A stretch of 64,000 nucleotides of DNA from Paraphysoderma sedebokerense (Eukaryota > Blastocladiomycota > Physodermatomycetes > Physodermatales > Physodermataceae). Shown piece by piece: positions 22,994 to 34,442 of this stretch. The position numbers and the translations under genes are program-made. The notes beneath the pieces are model-generated. The model was not told the DNA's origin. It saw nothing but the letters and a program-made list of their open reading frames with translations, and did no database searches. Location: contig JAHLJZ010000001.1 in NCBI GenBank assembly GCA_025602915.1, positions 558,001 to 622,000 on the forward strand, in the 5' to 3' direction. Each line of letters starts with the position of its first letter. Within the stretch, counting starts at the first letter, position 1.

Positions 22994-24386
22994 TTACATT
23001 CTCTGGTTTTGTTCTTGGAGGGGTAAATGCAAGGAGATTGATGAATGATTTGCAAGAGCAGCCAGTTCCCAATCTCCCAGCTCAACTCGAGGCTTTTTCA
23101 TCAAAACATAAAGTTCCTTGCGCATTTCTTCACAAAAGCGGTCAAGAGGTAAATCATTTCTATCCAATCCAAAAGGCTGTTCAATTTCGGCACCTATGAA
23201 CGAAAGGGTCGTTTTAAGTTTTTATTCAATGATGACAGCTACTTTGATGAGACTTACCAATCGATTCGACACCAAGGAGAGTGAAGGAAGCCAATAAAGT
23301 TAAAGCAATGGACCAGCCATTAAGCTTGCTGACAAGTTGGAAGGCTAAAAACAAAGGAAATGAATATTCCAATATTAGTTTGGTCAAGGATTAAAAATTA
23401 CATACGCAGCAGGATCAGATAGATGTACAAGGCTTGTTTCAAGTGGACGTTATAAGCGAATGGAATCGGCGAGGTGAGAATACGTTCAAGATTAGTCAAA
23501 ACTTCAATCATAGAGTTCAAAGTGTTAACCATTGCGCCATATTGAGAGATGTCGATGGTTTCACGTTTTCGTTGAGTTGTGACATAGGCGGCGATCAGGT
23601 GCGAAATATCAACAGGAAGATTAGGCGAAACATCTTCACCCATCTCAAAGTTACCATATTTTGGCATGGTAACACAAACAGTATCTTCGTCGGAAAACGG
23701 TTTATCCTGAGTATTTTCTTCATCTTGACTGCGGGATTTTTCCAGCTTAGCGAGTTCCTCATTTTTCTTTGCAGGAATGAGACGAGTGAGTTCTTCCCTA
23801 CAATAACTGATTAGTTCGAGGGATTATGTTAAGCAGTACAATACTAAACACTCCTTACCTAAAGTCACCGTTTGCGTCTTTGATTCCTCTTTCAAGTCTC
23901 AAATGATACTTAACGCTGATGAAGTAGGCCAGGATCAGTTTGACAGCCGCTTTTTTTTCGCGATGATCATCATCAGTCTTTTCGTCTACTCCAACCCAGA
24001 CAAAGCGAGCAAGATTTCTACAATCTTTGATCAGTGTACCTGCACAATGGAAGTCAGTAACTCTCGGTACAGACCATGCCTTCGAATGATCACAAACCCC
24101 ATAATCTACGGCCTTCCCAGTACCTATCGTAGGCAGTGTTCGTACGGAAAACGAGTAACAGAGACAGCACCAATGAAATAATCTGGATAAATAAAGTTTC
24201 GATAGCCACATACTTCGGTGACGAAGGAACGAGCACGTAGATGAGAAAGATTGCCACACTCCAAGCTGTACAAAGAAGGACCGGAAGGGCGACCCTCATA
24301 ATGACACTCCCACGGAAGTGGAACGCATCAGGATACCCAAAGACTTTAGTCTTTTGGCGAATTTTCAATTCACTGTGTTTTTTCAT
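22994..24386 (-). CDS. Bestrophin-family (RFP-TM) anion channel
   Basis: The start is ATG at 24386. The first transmembrane part reads FHFRGSVIMRVALPVLLCTAW, then SLVLSLLLVFRTNTAYDRYWEGRRLWG, the diagnostic bestrophin/YneE motif (FRTNxxYxRWWEGR). A middle exon carries ISHLIAAYVTTQRKRET, matching the second conserved helix. The near C-terminal part has EIEQPFGLDRNDLPLDRFC, equivalent to IEDPFGxDxNDLxLDxxC. In animal bestrophins this stretch forms the Ca-binding clasp and pore base. The stop is TAA at 22994-22996. Bestrophins are pentameric chloride/bicarbonate channels, and fungal members are mostly uncharacterised. The gene is divergent from the THUMPD1 gene, with 208 bases between the two ATGs. 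Some short central exons are only approximately placed. Confidence 0.88.
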
Positions 24387-24594
24387 GTCTGTAGGGAGGG
24401 TGGAATTACGCAGTAGGGAAAGGAGGGCAGACCACTTCTAAATATAAATACGCGATCGAAAGCGCGATTGTGGGAGAACCAACTCTGATTGGCTGCACTA
24501 ATTATACAGTAAACATGATCTGTTGCCATAGCAACATTGGCTATCTATCAATTAAAGCTTAGCAGCCTTCCAAAGGAGGTAACAATTGATTGTG

Positions 24595-25870
24595 ATGACT
24601 GACAACGCAAGGAAGAGAAAAGGAACAACAAAGTCTGAGTCAGATCGGAAAAAGCAGAAATTAGGAACCGTCCCCATACACCGGGGCAAATTTAAGAACA
24701 AGTATTTAGCGAAACATACATCACTTCTCCGCCGCGCGGATCCAGCGAATGGGCTCCTCATCACAACTGAACCGAGTACAGAAACTAGGGCTTTAGGCCA
24801 AATCAGAGCGTTCGTCGAGTTCTTTATGAACGCTCTTTTTCCCGATCATAAAATCGTATGGCCGGAGCGTCCTGCCCCAGACGATGTCGACGAATTGCCA
24901 CTTTCAAATACCGAGGGCGATCACCGCGAAGAAAAAGGAGAACTGAATCAAAATGCCAAATCAACGATTCAGCGAGGCAATGAATATGATGGTTCCGAAT
25001 CTCTCTCTGAGGATGGAAAGAGTGGGAAACCCTTGAGCGTAAAGGCAGCGCAACCGAACATGGAAGGACAAGTCGATTCGTCGTCTGTCAACGCAACAAA
25101 AGACCAATTAAATTCTAAAGTAGAGGTGCCTTCAAAATCAGAGACGAAATGGCTCTTCGCCGACACCGGCTCAGCGGGGTTGCTTTTTCTTCGCTTCAGA
25201 TTGGACGTGTCCCCAGTCGATTTTGTGACCAAGGTTTTTCGTACGTAGTTGTCTATGCCTCCGATCTACTATCTCGGCTAACCTTGTCAAAACTAGATCA
25301 CATCGCGCAGTTGCCAGTCGAGGAACAAAAGCACCATTTACGAGATATCAGCTTCGTTCATGTGAGTTAATTTTTGCTCATCCGGTTTCTGACTGCGTTG
25401 TCTGATGTGTATTGCGATCGAAATCTGGTTTTTTTATTTTTACAGAGGATTATCCCTATTCAATCTACGTCACAAGCGACCACAATCAAAGATATTGAGC
25501 AAGATTGTAAATCGTTTTTCCAAACTGAATTATCTAACTGCCGAAACGACCCGGAAACAAAATTTGCAATTGTCCCTGAATCACGAAACAATCCTGCTAT
25601 TTCGAAATCAAAAATAATACAATCTATAGGTCCTGTTATTCCGCAAGGGTGGTAAGTCGCTCTCTTAAATCACGTCCATCTGCAGTGTAATCTCACCTTT
25701 TCCATCATAAATGTAACTTGATCTATGATTCGTTTAGTGTTTCCCTGTCTTCGCCGCAGTACGTGCTTTTTGTCTCAGTCTTCAAAAGTGTTTGTGCGTA
25801 CAGTTTACTGCCAAACTATTATCAGTATAAAAAGTTCAACTTGCGGAATTACCTGGGCCTTGATGTTTGA
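24595..25870 (+). CDS. TAN1: THUMPD1/Tan1, adaptor for tRNA cytidine acetylation, 4 exons
   Basis: Exons 24595-25240, 25299-~25360, ~25446-25653 and ~25740-25870 join in frame to about 348 residues; human THUMPD1 has about 353. After a basic N-terminus comes GLLITTEPSTETRALGQIR, the start of the Tan1 N-terminal domain. The THUMP domain follows across the small exons: FVHRIIPIQST, then FAIVPESRNNPAISKSKIIQ, VSLSSPQYVLFV, FKSVCAYSLLPNYY and KKFNLR. Families show RIVPI..TC, FAIV..RNN, VDLxxPxxxI and KFNL at the same places. Tan1/THUMPD1 binds tRNA and partners Kre33/NAT10 to make ac4C12 in tRNA-Ser and tRNA-Leu. The first ATG in frame is at 24595. Confidence 0.88.
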
Positions 25871-26187
25871 AAGATGATCTTTCTCCGCAACAGTTTGTTA
25901 GCGGGTTTTTAATGTATATATAATCGTGTAAAAGGACCTCAGGGCACGTCCCCGTATCTCTTTCGCAAGAGACAATCGTATCTACGGAGCTCCTCAGTTG
26001 AGAACTACTACGGACGCTGTTGACCCGGACTGGTCAATTACAGTTGTAGGCCTGTTGATCAAACACCATGCAAAGGCTCTCGTACTGTGCTATCCCACTT
26101 TTATTGTCCCATACTTCTTGCCATAATAAACTATTCCACCGCAAAATGAATGGATATATATTACAAATGTTATCTTTATATAACTGC
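25871..26187. other. Convergent 3' region with a perfect hairpin
   Basis: Between the THUMPD1 and RanBP9 stops. It contains a 6-bp hairpin TCTCTT-TCGC-AAGAGA at 25957-25972 and nearby CTCAGTTGAG. I could not match it to U1-U6, U3, SRP or RNase P RNA from memory. It may simply be 3' UTR structure. Confidence 0.35.
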
Positions 26188-28436
26188 TCAAAGGATGTCC
26201 TTCTGAACATTAATTAGGGCACCAGCTCCATTTCCCGAGTATGCTAATTCTTTAACGGCGACCGCCGACTGTTTATACATGAGTTCAATATGCGGAATAG
26301 GAGGTTGATTTTGTGAGACTAAGATGGAATGTCAGTGTGCATTTCTGTAATAATCACAGACAAAATGAGCTACCTAAAATGGCGCTGTTCAATGCGTCTG
26401 CAACCTGAGCCCGACGACTCGGATCAAGAAGATAGGAAACGGCGGACGTGTACGGGTCAGGGTACGCCAACAAAGAGAAAGTTTCCTAGTGATACCATTT
26501 TAGTAAGTGATGAACTTCGCAGAGTTAACCCAGAACAGTCGAACACAAACCACGAGTGCCTGCTTTACATCTTCGCGAGAGTCATGTGCATAGTCATTTT
26601 GTAATTCTTGACCGTACTTTAGCGCATCCCTTATCATTGCTGCATCACTCCTGCCTTGTGACACTTTACGAGGTTTACCAGAGTTCCTGCCATTACCAAC
26701 CAGTCCACCGGACTGTGAGTTTTTCTGTGGCTCATCAATATCCATAGCATCTTGAGAGACCACAGATGAGACTTCAGCCGCATCAAGATCGTCAAAATCT
26801 TCCTCCATAGCGTTAGAGATTGAATTGATCTGTGCCATCATTTCAATAAATTTTCGGCAACGAAGCTGGAAAAGGATTGGTTCATTTGATGGTAAAACGT
26901 TAGGATAATGTTCATTAGTCATGGTAATTGCAGCATCGATGTCGCCTTCCAAAACATGGGTGCGAATTTCTATGGTAAAGCGTATGTTAGAACTATTTGT
27001 CCTGTAGTCACATAACTGAATCACTTTATGGCTTACGCTGTCGCACTTTGATTTCTTTTAAACGGGCGTCTACGTCACCAATAGTTGATGTGATACTTCC
27101 TGAGTTTGGCGATGTTGCAGAAACGGAAGTACCAACAAGATTTCTAATGAAAGTAGATGCTGTTTCGGAGTACCCGGAATGTACGAGGTAGGATAGAATT
27201 AATTCATTCACTATACCACCAAAATGCCCACCCGAAACAGTGGACGCATCTTTCTTTAAGCTCGCCGAAGAATCAACTGATGAACTCGAACCGAGATTTT
27301 TCAACTCATCTTTTGTCGATGGCAAATAACTTGTTGATATCGGGCTCGAGTGAATGTGATACCACAGCTTTGATTTTTCTTCCTGCTCAACAATCAGTGT
27401 TAAAAACAACTATTTCAAGCTCGGTGCGTGACAAATTACCTTGACGAAAGAGTCAATGTCGAACTTGAATTTGGACTGCCCAAAGTTAACCTCTACACTT
27501 TCATTTGGAGTTCGAAGTCCGACGCTCGGAAAAAGCGATATTGTTGATGCAGTCGTGGAGTTTGACGTCGTCAGCGGTTTATTGATTGGCAAATCTCGAA
27601 AAGCAACACCCAAATTAACACCATTTTTGGTGTAGAATGCAGTTTTATCGATAAAGTTTACACAGCAACCGATCACATCTCCAGTAGTGAAAGTCGGACC
27701 GTATGCTTTTCCTGTGCCGCTGCACTGGAAAGAGTGACCATCGTCGCCTAATAATCATCGTTTCAATTAAAGGGAACTAGATCGATCCTTCGAACACAAA
27801 ACTATTCGGCTTACCATGATAGCCCCAACTATTGGGCTCCCAGCCTACAGAAATTCACTTTTAATACCTGATCATCAAAAAAGCGTAGAAAGATCGAAGT
27901 ATACCTGGTAAACGGTTTAAGGAAACATTGCCAGAACAAAATCCGATTCCGATATACCCATCACGACCCTTGCTTACTATTTCTACCTCAAAATAATAAA
28001 TTCCACATTGCGAAGGCATGGAATAATTGGCCCTCACGGCAGCTGCATCACTGTCCGACCTACCAGTACCTATTTCGCATAGAAGTTTTGAAGTTCATTA
28101 GGTATTCATTGCGCACTGAACGGACGAGATCAAACGGTCAGGCTTCAGCCAGACACTTCAATAGGACTAACCTATATAATTAGCTCTCAGATTCCCCTTG
28201 GCCAATTCCAACAAAGAACACTTTTCTTTTGGATTCCATCCACTAGGTAGCATTATAGATCCATAACCATCATTTTCGCTTTCGTTCTTCTTATTGGCAT
28301 GATGATTTTGATCCGAACCCCCAACTTCATTGGTGGAGAGCAGCTCGTATTTTTCAGCCAAAGAGCTTTCACGCAGATACTCAGGGACTCGAGACGAACG
28401 GGTCGGTTTTGTCGGCGATATGCTCCCCGGAGACAT
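26188..28436 (-). CDS. RanBP9/10-like (Gid1/Vid30) SPRY-LisH-CTLH-CRA protein
   Basis: From ATG 28436 the Ser-rich leader is followed by a SPRY domain: [56 protein letters not shown] and [15 protein letters not shown] LisH motif comes next ([20 protein letters not shown]), then CTLH ([28 protein letters not shown]). A CRA domain is formed over the last exons: [21 protein letters not shown] and SALNSAIL-like ALNSAIL. The final exon ends in VQKDIL and TGA at 26188. This order is diagnostic for RanBP9/10 and yeast Gid1, the substrate-receptor scaffold of the GID/CTLH E3 ubiquitin ligase, which degrades gluconeogenic enzymes in yeast. The gene has about seven exons; a TTACTAAA branch site precedes the penultimate-intron acceptor. 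Confidence 0.92.
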
Positions 28437-28943
28437 CTTGGAAATGAGGGAAAGCGAGTCTTTGATAGATGGACTGTGAGGAAGGTCGTTGCAAGGAGGT
28501 TACTTTCATTGGAGTTCACCGGTGAACGTTAACAGTGAACCGCGACGGGACCACAGCCAGACTCGAAAGACGAAAGGTGTGTAATTTATGCCTTCGAATA
28601 TTCGGACACACGCTGTCACTGAGAGGAGTTGTATTTAATAATACTCATGACTTTCTCTTGTGTTATTGCTTCATACATATTGTACAGTGATATGGAATGA
28701 ATCTGATTGGAAATTGCAAATACGTTGTCCCCAGTCTGTAAGAGATATGGTAGTGCAGACTGCAGTAAACAGCGGAAGTTAATTTGAACTTCAAAAGTTG
28801 GTTTTTTTTATACGACACTTTTCCTTTATATACAATTGCTTTTATACTATCTCGTTACACAGTCTGTCCATTCATATTTCATAGCATTCAGGACGAAAGA
28901 TGCAAATATGGGTAAATAAAGCAATACCGCGATCCACCTGCTG
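28437..28943. promoter_or_regulatory. RanBP9 promoter region with a perfect 14-bp palindrome
   Basis: Upstream of the RanBP9 ATG lies GTTCACCGGTGAAC (28514-28527), a perfect palindrome. It is followed at once by GTTAAC and then AGTGAAC, which repeats its half-site. This looks like a dimeric regulator site. The rest of the roughly 500 bases shows nothing else. Confidence 0.4.
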
Positions 28944-29430
28944 TCAGGAGGTTTCAGGCAGAGAACTCTCATATTGCCTCAGACGTTTTTGCAAGCTCTC
29001 ATAATCTTCATGGTTCTTAACATCAAAAAATAATCTCTACAGAATATATATCGGTAAGCGAGAGAAGAATAATCTGGGTTGGAATATAACATACCAATGC
29101 CCTTAACTCAGCTTCGCTGGATGCCTTCCTGGCAATAATAGCATCCTTCTCCCGCAATTCCCTTTCCTTTAGTATCTCTTTGTCTCGTATTTCCAGTTCC
29201 TTGACCCAGAGTTCCCTTTCCTTTGCCAATTCCACTTTTAGTGAATAGAAATAGGCTCCGGCTGCAAACAAAGTAACGGCACCCCCTCCAATTAACGCTG
29301 AAGATGCACCGTGTTGCCGTTGAAAGGGCTATGTTCGTATGTGTTGAATGCTGAAGTTATACCATAGTTGAAAATGAAAAAGTTACACTATGATAATCAA
29401 ACTTACAGCGAACGTTTTCGTTGAGCCCAT
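28944..29430 (-). CDS. Small single-pass membrane protein with a charged coiled coil, 3 exons
   Basis: Exon 1 codes MGSTKTFA. Exon 2 begins PFQRQHGASSALIGGG and runs into a hydrophobic segment ALIGGGAVTLFAAGAYFY. A strongly charged helix follows (ELAKERELWVKELEIRDKEI and on). Exon 3 adds RLFFDVKNHEDYESLQKRLR and ends PETS at TGA 28944. The total is about 118 residues. GT-AG boundaries (GTAAGT at the first, GTATGT at the second) join all three in frame. The layout, with a short N-terminus, one membrane helix and a soluble coiled coil, resembles small mitochondrial or ER tail proteins. I recognise no family. Confidence 0.55.
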
Positions 29431-30339
29431 ACTTGTGATTTTGTTTGTATCTCATATCTGCGCAAGTTGGAATCCGTTGGCAGTGTCACGGAACATCTGC
29501 GGCTACACGACCAAATTGGGGTTGGTCGGAACAATAATGCATATTGTTGCGCAAGTCATGCAGTAGTCGCTATGAGCAACCAGGTCGCCCCTGCAAGAGG
29601 ATTTCATCATAACTCAATGCTCAACAGGTACCCTAGATCAGAGGCTCGGCTCCATGCTTGGCCAGCATTGTGATGCTGTGGTGTAAGGTTCTTCATATTC
29701 ACACACTCACACACTCTTAAGTGTGTGAATGATATGACAGTTTGAATTCACTATACTAAAAGAGCATGAAATGTTAATGTCACGCATAATATTTCAAGGA
29801 TATCAGAAATATTGAATTACAGACAATCTTAGTTTAGGGAGTTAGATAACTGGGTAGAGATTGGAAAGTAAGTAATATATTGGTGACTGATATATATGTA
29901 CGATCATTGATACAGTGATTAAATATGTGTTGGTTGATCAGTACAATTGATATGCCCGTGGTAACATAACTATGATGTGACGATTAATACCAACACTTAG
30001 TCATGCGATACCGTCAGACCTAAAATAGTGTGTCTGCATTTCATCTGATAGTTGGTTCTTAAGGAGAGAGCACCCTGGCGAATGTGTGCAGCGTTCCGTG
30101 TTCTAGAACGATTGTTCTCTGAAGTGCAAACTGTAGATCAGTACGTAATTCTGTCTATTCCCAGTTCAAGGTACATGTATATATATAAACACTAGAAATC
30201 ACAGAAAAGTTCAACAGGTCGTAGCAGCCCGGACTCCTCCTACTTCTTCGTTCACTCGCACCACACAGCAGCCCTATGTCCATCAGATCAGCTCCTCCGT
30301 TATATCTACAGGTGCTCATTTTGATTGCAAAACAACCCT
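29431..30339. other. Intergenic, about 900 bases, with one hairpin
   Basis: No convincing gene; a 68-codon frame at 29467-29673 looks random. An 11-bp inverted repeat ATTCACACACT / AGTGTGTGAAT lies at 29697-29707 and 29720-29730. The remainder is AT-rich. Confidence 0.5.
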
Positions 30340-30693
30340 TTACAATGGAATTGTACCTTCTGCAACAAGCTTTGCGAGACCAGATTTACATGATCCTTTG
30401 CATTGCGGCAGTTGAGCATTGCATCCGGATGCCGAATTCTGGCTTGCCAAAGCCGCTCTTCCACATTGTTGGCTTTGGAGTTCGCAAGATTTATCGCAAG
30501 CGTCACCGAAAATGGCGAATTTCTCTGTACCCACTTGAAATCTGCGACTGGGATCTCCCGATGTTGTGATGGGAACAACTGGGACTCCATACAGGCTTCC
30601 GGTGAAGCGATTTAAATTAGCTGCTGCTAGAATTCCGCGGTATTCGGAGGCCGCGAGGAGACATAGAAGGAGAGATGCACTTGTGAATTTCAT
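30340..30693 (-). CDS. Small secreted Cys-rich protein (paralogue 1)
   Basis: The ATG at 30693 opens a signal peptide (MKFTSASLLLCLLAASEYRG). The mature protein of about 95 residues reads LYGVPVVPITTSGDPSRRFQ, then AIFGDACDKSCELQSQQC, SGCNAQLPQCKGSC and SGLAKLVAEG. Six of its cysteines keep the spacing of the C-terminal domain in the neighbour at 31190-32107. The layout VPPV..SG-P-R-F-V-G-TF..AC-SC-Q-Q-C..C-AQ-C is like a domain seen in many unnamed secreted proteins of ascomycetes and basidiomycetes. The function of that domain is not known to me. There is no intron. Confidence 0.8.
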   Translation of the reverse strand: MKFTSASLLLCLLAASEYRGILAAANLNRFTGSLYGVPVVPITTSGDPSRRFQVGTEKFAIFGDACDKSCELQSQQCGRAALASQNSASGCNAQLPQCKGSCKSGLAKLVAEGTIPL

Positions 30694-31189
30694 CTTTGAT
30701 CGGTATTGAGATAAATGGTAAAATTGTTCTGGGTACGTACTGACGAGGAATGTTCGTACTTTTAAAGTATCAGACTTTGCAAGCGCCACTACGAACTCGC
30801 CACAAACTTTTATGCAACTATTATTACGAGAAAGGCTTGTACGTTTTGGGCCACTTGTGAACAATCGCCGACTGACATTTTCGATTGGATTTAAATTGCT
30901 AACAATGCATCATAATTTGACTAATCATAGCATAGAACTATAAATAGACATGCCGTCGATATCTATAATTAGAATCCCTGCAATAAAACTCGATTGTAAT
31001 TATATTCTAGCGAAAAACTGCTTCGTTTAACCAAACGATCTGCTTTGGTTTACTGGGATTACTGGGAGAGTTCTTATAGAGTATATAGAAATTCGAAAAT
31101 TCAAACAGTTTTAAAGATTTATGAATCAGTATATACAATGTATGTGTATAATTCACACTAGTGAGGGCAATGCTTCAGTACTATGTCAT
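30694..31189. other. Intergenic between the two secreted-protein paralogues
   Basis: About 500 AT-rich bases. It should contain the promoter of paralogue 1. I see no further gene. Confidence 0.5.
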
Positions 31190-32107
31190 TTAAACTTTGC
31201 CCTCCGCGACAAGTTTCGCCAAACCATCTCTACAAACGTTTTTACATTCTCCTTGTTGAGCGTTACAATCAGATACCGATCCTCCCTGTGCACCGCCGCT
31301 GTTAACTTTATTCGCACACTGGTTGTTCTGACGATCACAAGAACGATCACAGGCCGCACCAAAATTTACGAAAGTGTCCCCGGCAACTTCAAATTTTCTA
31401 GCAGGATTGCCAGAGAGTGTGAGTGGTACTGGTGGAACATCAAATAGATTTCCAGCAAACGGGTTGAGATTCCCGTTCGCATTTCCATCTCCATTCCCAC
31501 TTCCATTTCCATTTCCATTTCCGTTTTCAATTGGCTTCGCTGGAGCCTGATCAACTGGGGCTTCGACTTGTGGAGGTTGGGGACTCGGTGCAGCTGCATT
31601 ACCGGGTTGTTGGGGGCAGTTCGGATCTTGACCCTGCACGATCCCATTTAGTTCAGAATTTCTAGGGGCCCTGTCACATAAAGCTGTGCAGCCTGTCGGG
31701 TTGATAAATGGATTGCTATTGCGCTCCAGTGCTCGAAATTCTTGAGCCGCTTGGATCAAGTCAGCAGTCTTGCCGTTGTCAAGCTTCTTGGCTAGGTCAA
31801 CCATTTGATCAGCCATATCCTATATTTGATTGGAAATTGTTAACGGAAATTTTATGGCAAAAACGAAATGGCTGAAAATACTGACCTGTTGTGCGCACTT
31901 GTCAGCGGCTGCCAGCAATGAGCTGATAGATTGTCCGGCCAGAGTATCACATTGTCCGGGAAATTGTTGTGTTCCCTGACAAGAATTTCTAATCTTCTGA
32001 AAAACGGCCTGAGCCTGGGGGCTATTTTCATTTCCGAAGCGACGTTTGTACAATGCCGCATCACTGGCAGCTAAGAGAGCGAAGAGAATAACGGAGACGA
32101 ATTTCAT
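31190..32107 (-). CDS. Secreted Cys-rich protein with an added N-terminal domain (paralogue 2), 2 exons
   Basis: The start is MKFVSVILFALLAASDA at 32107, a signal peptide followed by LYKRRFG with a Kex2-like dibasic site. Exon 1 ends CAQQ at a GTCAGT donor and exon 2 continues DMADQMVDLAKKL. The N-terminal helical domain (about 110 residues) has four to six Cys. A Pro/Ala/Gln stretch and a Gly-Asn repeat linker (NGNGNGNGSGNGDGN) follow. The C-terminal domain LFDVPPVPLTLSGNPARKFE..ACDRSC..QC..DCNAQQGEC..LAKLVAEG matches paralogue 1 closely, down to the final LAKLVAEG. Local tandem duplication with domain gain or loss explains the pair. A role in the wall, adhesion or host contact is inferred only from secretion. 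Confidence 0.82.
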
Positions 32108-33379
32108 ATCGACCGGCGATGATTTGAAGACTGTGGATTGAGAGTATTCAACCCTGCTACAAGCGTCTCTTTTATATTGGTATCTAAGGGCTTCTCGTTA
32201 TTCATCGGCATTATTAAAGAACGCAATGAAAAGGACAATCGCGTTAAGTGGCACGCGTTCCAATTGGACTTCACCAATTAACGTTTAGTCCAAGACATTT
32301 CATGGCCATGAAAAATTTAAAGTGTGCATTGTGGAATTCTAAGTAAAACGCCGTATTATATTGCTTACTCCCGTAATGATAGCGACGCTATTTTAGTCGA
32401 TATATAAGGTAAATTGTTGTTGACTCCATGCTGTCATGACGCGATGCGATAACAAGAGGAAACGTGGACCCTCCTGCACTTGAAAATGTATCCAAACTCT
32501 TAGGTGCAGACTGCACGCTATTGAGTTAGTTTTCCATGAATAAAGAAGCGGATATTGACTAATGGTGCATTACGGTCTGCTGCTTTCTTATTGGCAGGCC
32601 CTGATACTTGGGACCTCATACCTGCACCGGAGAAAGTATGAAATAATGACATTAAAATTTAGATGGCCATTAAGTTTACTAATTTTCAGATTATAAGCCA
32701 ATCTGCTTGTATTTTGATCAACTGATACCACACCTGGAAAGACCTCCTATGAGCAGCGATTAGTCTAGAGCCATTTGTTAACTTTTGGAATGTTTAAGGA
32801 TTTGTGGTTATAAGTGATGCACTGTGTGATAAATCGACACAATGGTTTCCTGAAAGTCAGAAATGCTGATATCCATGGTATCCCAATAGTATTGTTCGGA
32901 TTTGATGATTAAGTATCATCCTGAGAGCTTTATTGCCTTTTATCTGCCCTACATAATTATCTCGTCGACCTCATTATATAGGCAAAGTTAGCATCACATC
33001 ACTGGAGAAACTTCAAAATTCTGATATGGATAGACAATTATTTACGATACATTGAAACATTCTTCTTAGATATCAACTATCATTTTTCATCGCCTCACGA
33101 AGTGGATATAACGAAAACATTTTGCAATCAAATTTCTGTGGCCCTTGTCGTATATCTCACGATACATATCTGTCGTCCTCAGCTTCATTATAAAATTATT
33201 CAAAAATTCCGTTATATGCACCGTCGTATCGAATGCATGTTGTTGAGACCGCAGAATTGAACAAGTACGGGATTTTGATACTGCAGATACCTGCACTTCC
33301 ACGTGAACAATGGTTGGGTCGTAAATAAACAACTATTCAAATGTTGGTATTCGTGATACCGCAATAGACAATCCGAAGT
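32108..33379. other. Gene-poor stretch, about 1.3 kb
   Basis: The first ~60 bases hold a TATA-like TTTTATATTGG, fitting the promoter of the secreted protein. The rest shows no ORF with family resemblance, no tRNA and no repeat that I can support. The distal end is the promoter of the Mic26/27 gene. Confidence 0.55.
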
Positions 33380-34442
33380 ATGGCATCTTCGCATATTTTA
33401 CGTCGGTCCGCTTTGGCTTATACCGTACTGGGGGGTAGTATCTTTGCGACGTATTCTCTCATCAATCGAAGCCACCAAACACCGGCTTCATTTAATTTGA
33501 ATGTCGCTCATAACGAGGGAATAAATTCAGCTGATGACAATTCTTCTAAAATAGAGAAGGTTTGTACACATTCGCATAGATGATTCCCTGTCATGAATAA
33601 TTATTAATGACTTTATAATTCATATATGCCATCTTTTTGCAGCTTTCTATATACGACGGACCGTCTATGGAGACTAAAGTCATAGAAATCCCTCCTGGTA
33701 TACTCGAAGCCAGTATAAGAGAATCAAGACATGCAATCAGACAAAATCTCCAATCTGTGAAGAACTCCCTTCAGACGGTTGTAGACAGATGGATCGAGGT
33801 GGAAAAATCAGTCAACAGTATGTTTATTTCACCCAACTCTCCGTCCCAAGTGCCCCATTGACATAGTTTGCAGGTGTTGTCAGTAAAGTAAAAGCACCCG
33901 AGGAACGACTTATTCCATCAGTTCTTTATGTTGTGGTTTCTGGGTTTGCTGGATCAATACTCGTAAAAAACAGATCCATAATTTCTCGATTCTTCGTTCC
34001 GCCCATTTTCACTGTGGCGAGTGCTATGTATTTTATTCCAAAGACCACTACTAATATCTACCATGCCGTTACTGCGCAACTACCGCAAGAAACCCAACAG
34101 GAGATTGCAAACGTTCAATTGAAAGCTGTGGAGATAGCGGAAGACATGAAATTGAGAGTGGAAGAAACAGTCAGGAAGGCAAAGGAAATGGGATCAGGAA
34201 TGACTAATGGCAGAAAGCAGGATTCGAAGGATGTGGCACCCATAAAGTCAGTTTATGATGATCAGCCAAAGATGACTACCAGTGAAGTAGTCGAAAAACT
34301 AGAAAACATGTATACTACTAGAGGAAAGCCTGGCATTCGAGATGTGATCGAAGAAGATCGTGATGGGCCGAAGTCGATTGAAGGCAAGGAGGAAAAGACT
34401 AAAGTTGAAGCCGAAAAAAGGAAAGAAGTGGGGAAAAATTGA
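33380..34442 (+). CDS. MICOS subunit Mic26/Mic27 (APOO/APOOL family), 3 exons
   Basis: The ATG at 33380 starts MASSHILRRSALAYTVLGGS, an N-terminal helix with basic residues. Exon 2 carries LSIYDGPSMETKVIEIPPGI, corresponding to the LPIYxxP motif at the start of the apolipoprotein-O domain. Exon 3 has VKAPEERLIPSVLYVVVSGF, then GSILVKNRSIISRFFVPPIF, the paired membrane helices of the family. A helical NIYHAV..PQETQQE segment follows, then a charged C-terminal tail rich in Glu and Lys that fungi vary. The product sits in the inner mitochondrial membrane at cristae junctions; Mic27 binds cardiolipin and supports Mic10 assembly. Whether it is Mic26 or Mic27 cannot be settled here. Both introns are about 55-85 nt. 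Confidence 0.85.

Noticed and set aside
25930-26110. Spliceosomal U5, SRP or RNase P RNA gene
   Set aside because: Hairpins are present but the diagnostic loops (U5 CUUUUAC, SRP GNAR, RNase P core) were not found.
29467-29673. 68-codon plus-strand frame as a gene
   Set aside because: Composition looks random, with no splice partners and no recognised motif.
31480-31530. Simple repeat CCATTTCCATTTCC as non-coding satellite
   Set aside because: In frame on the minus strand it codes the Gly-Asn linker of the secreted protein.
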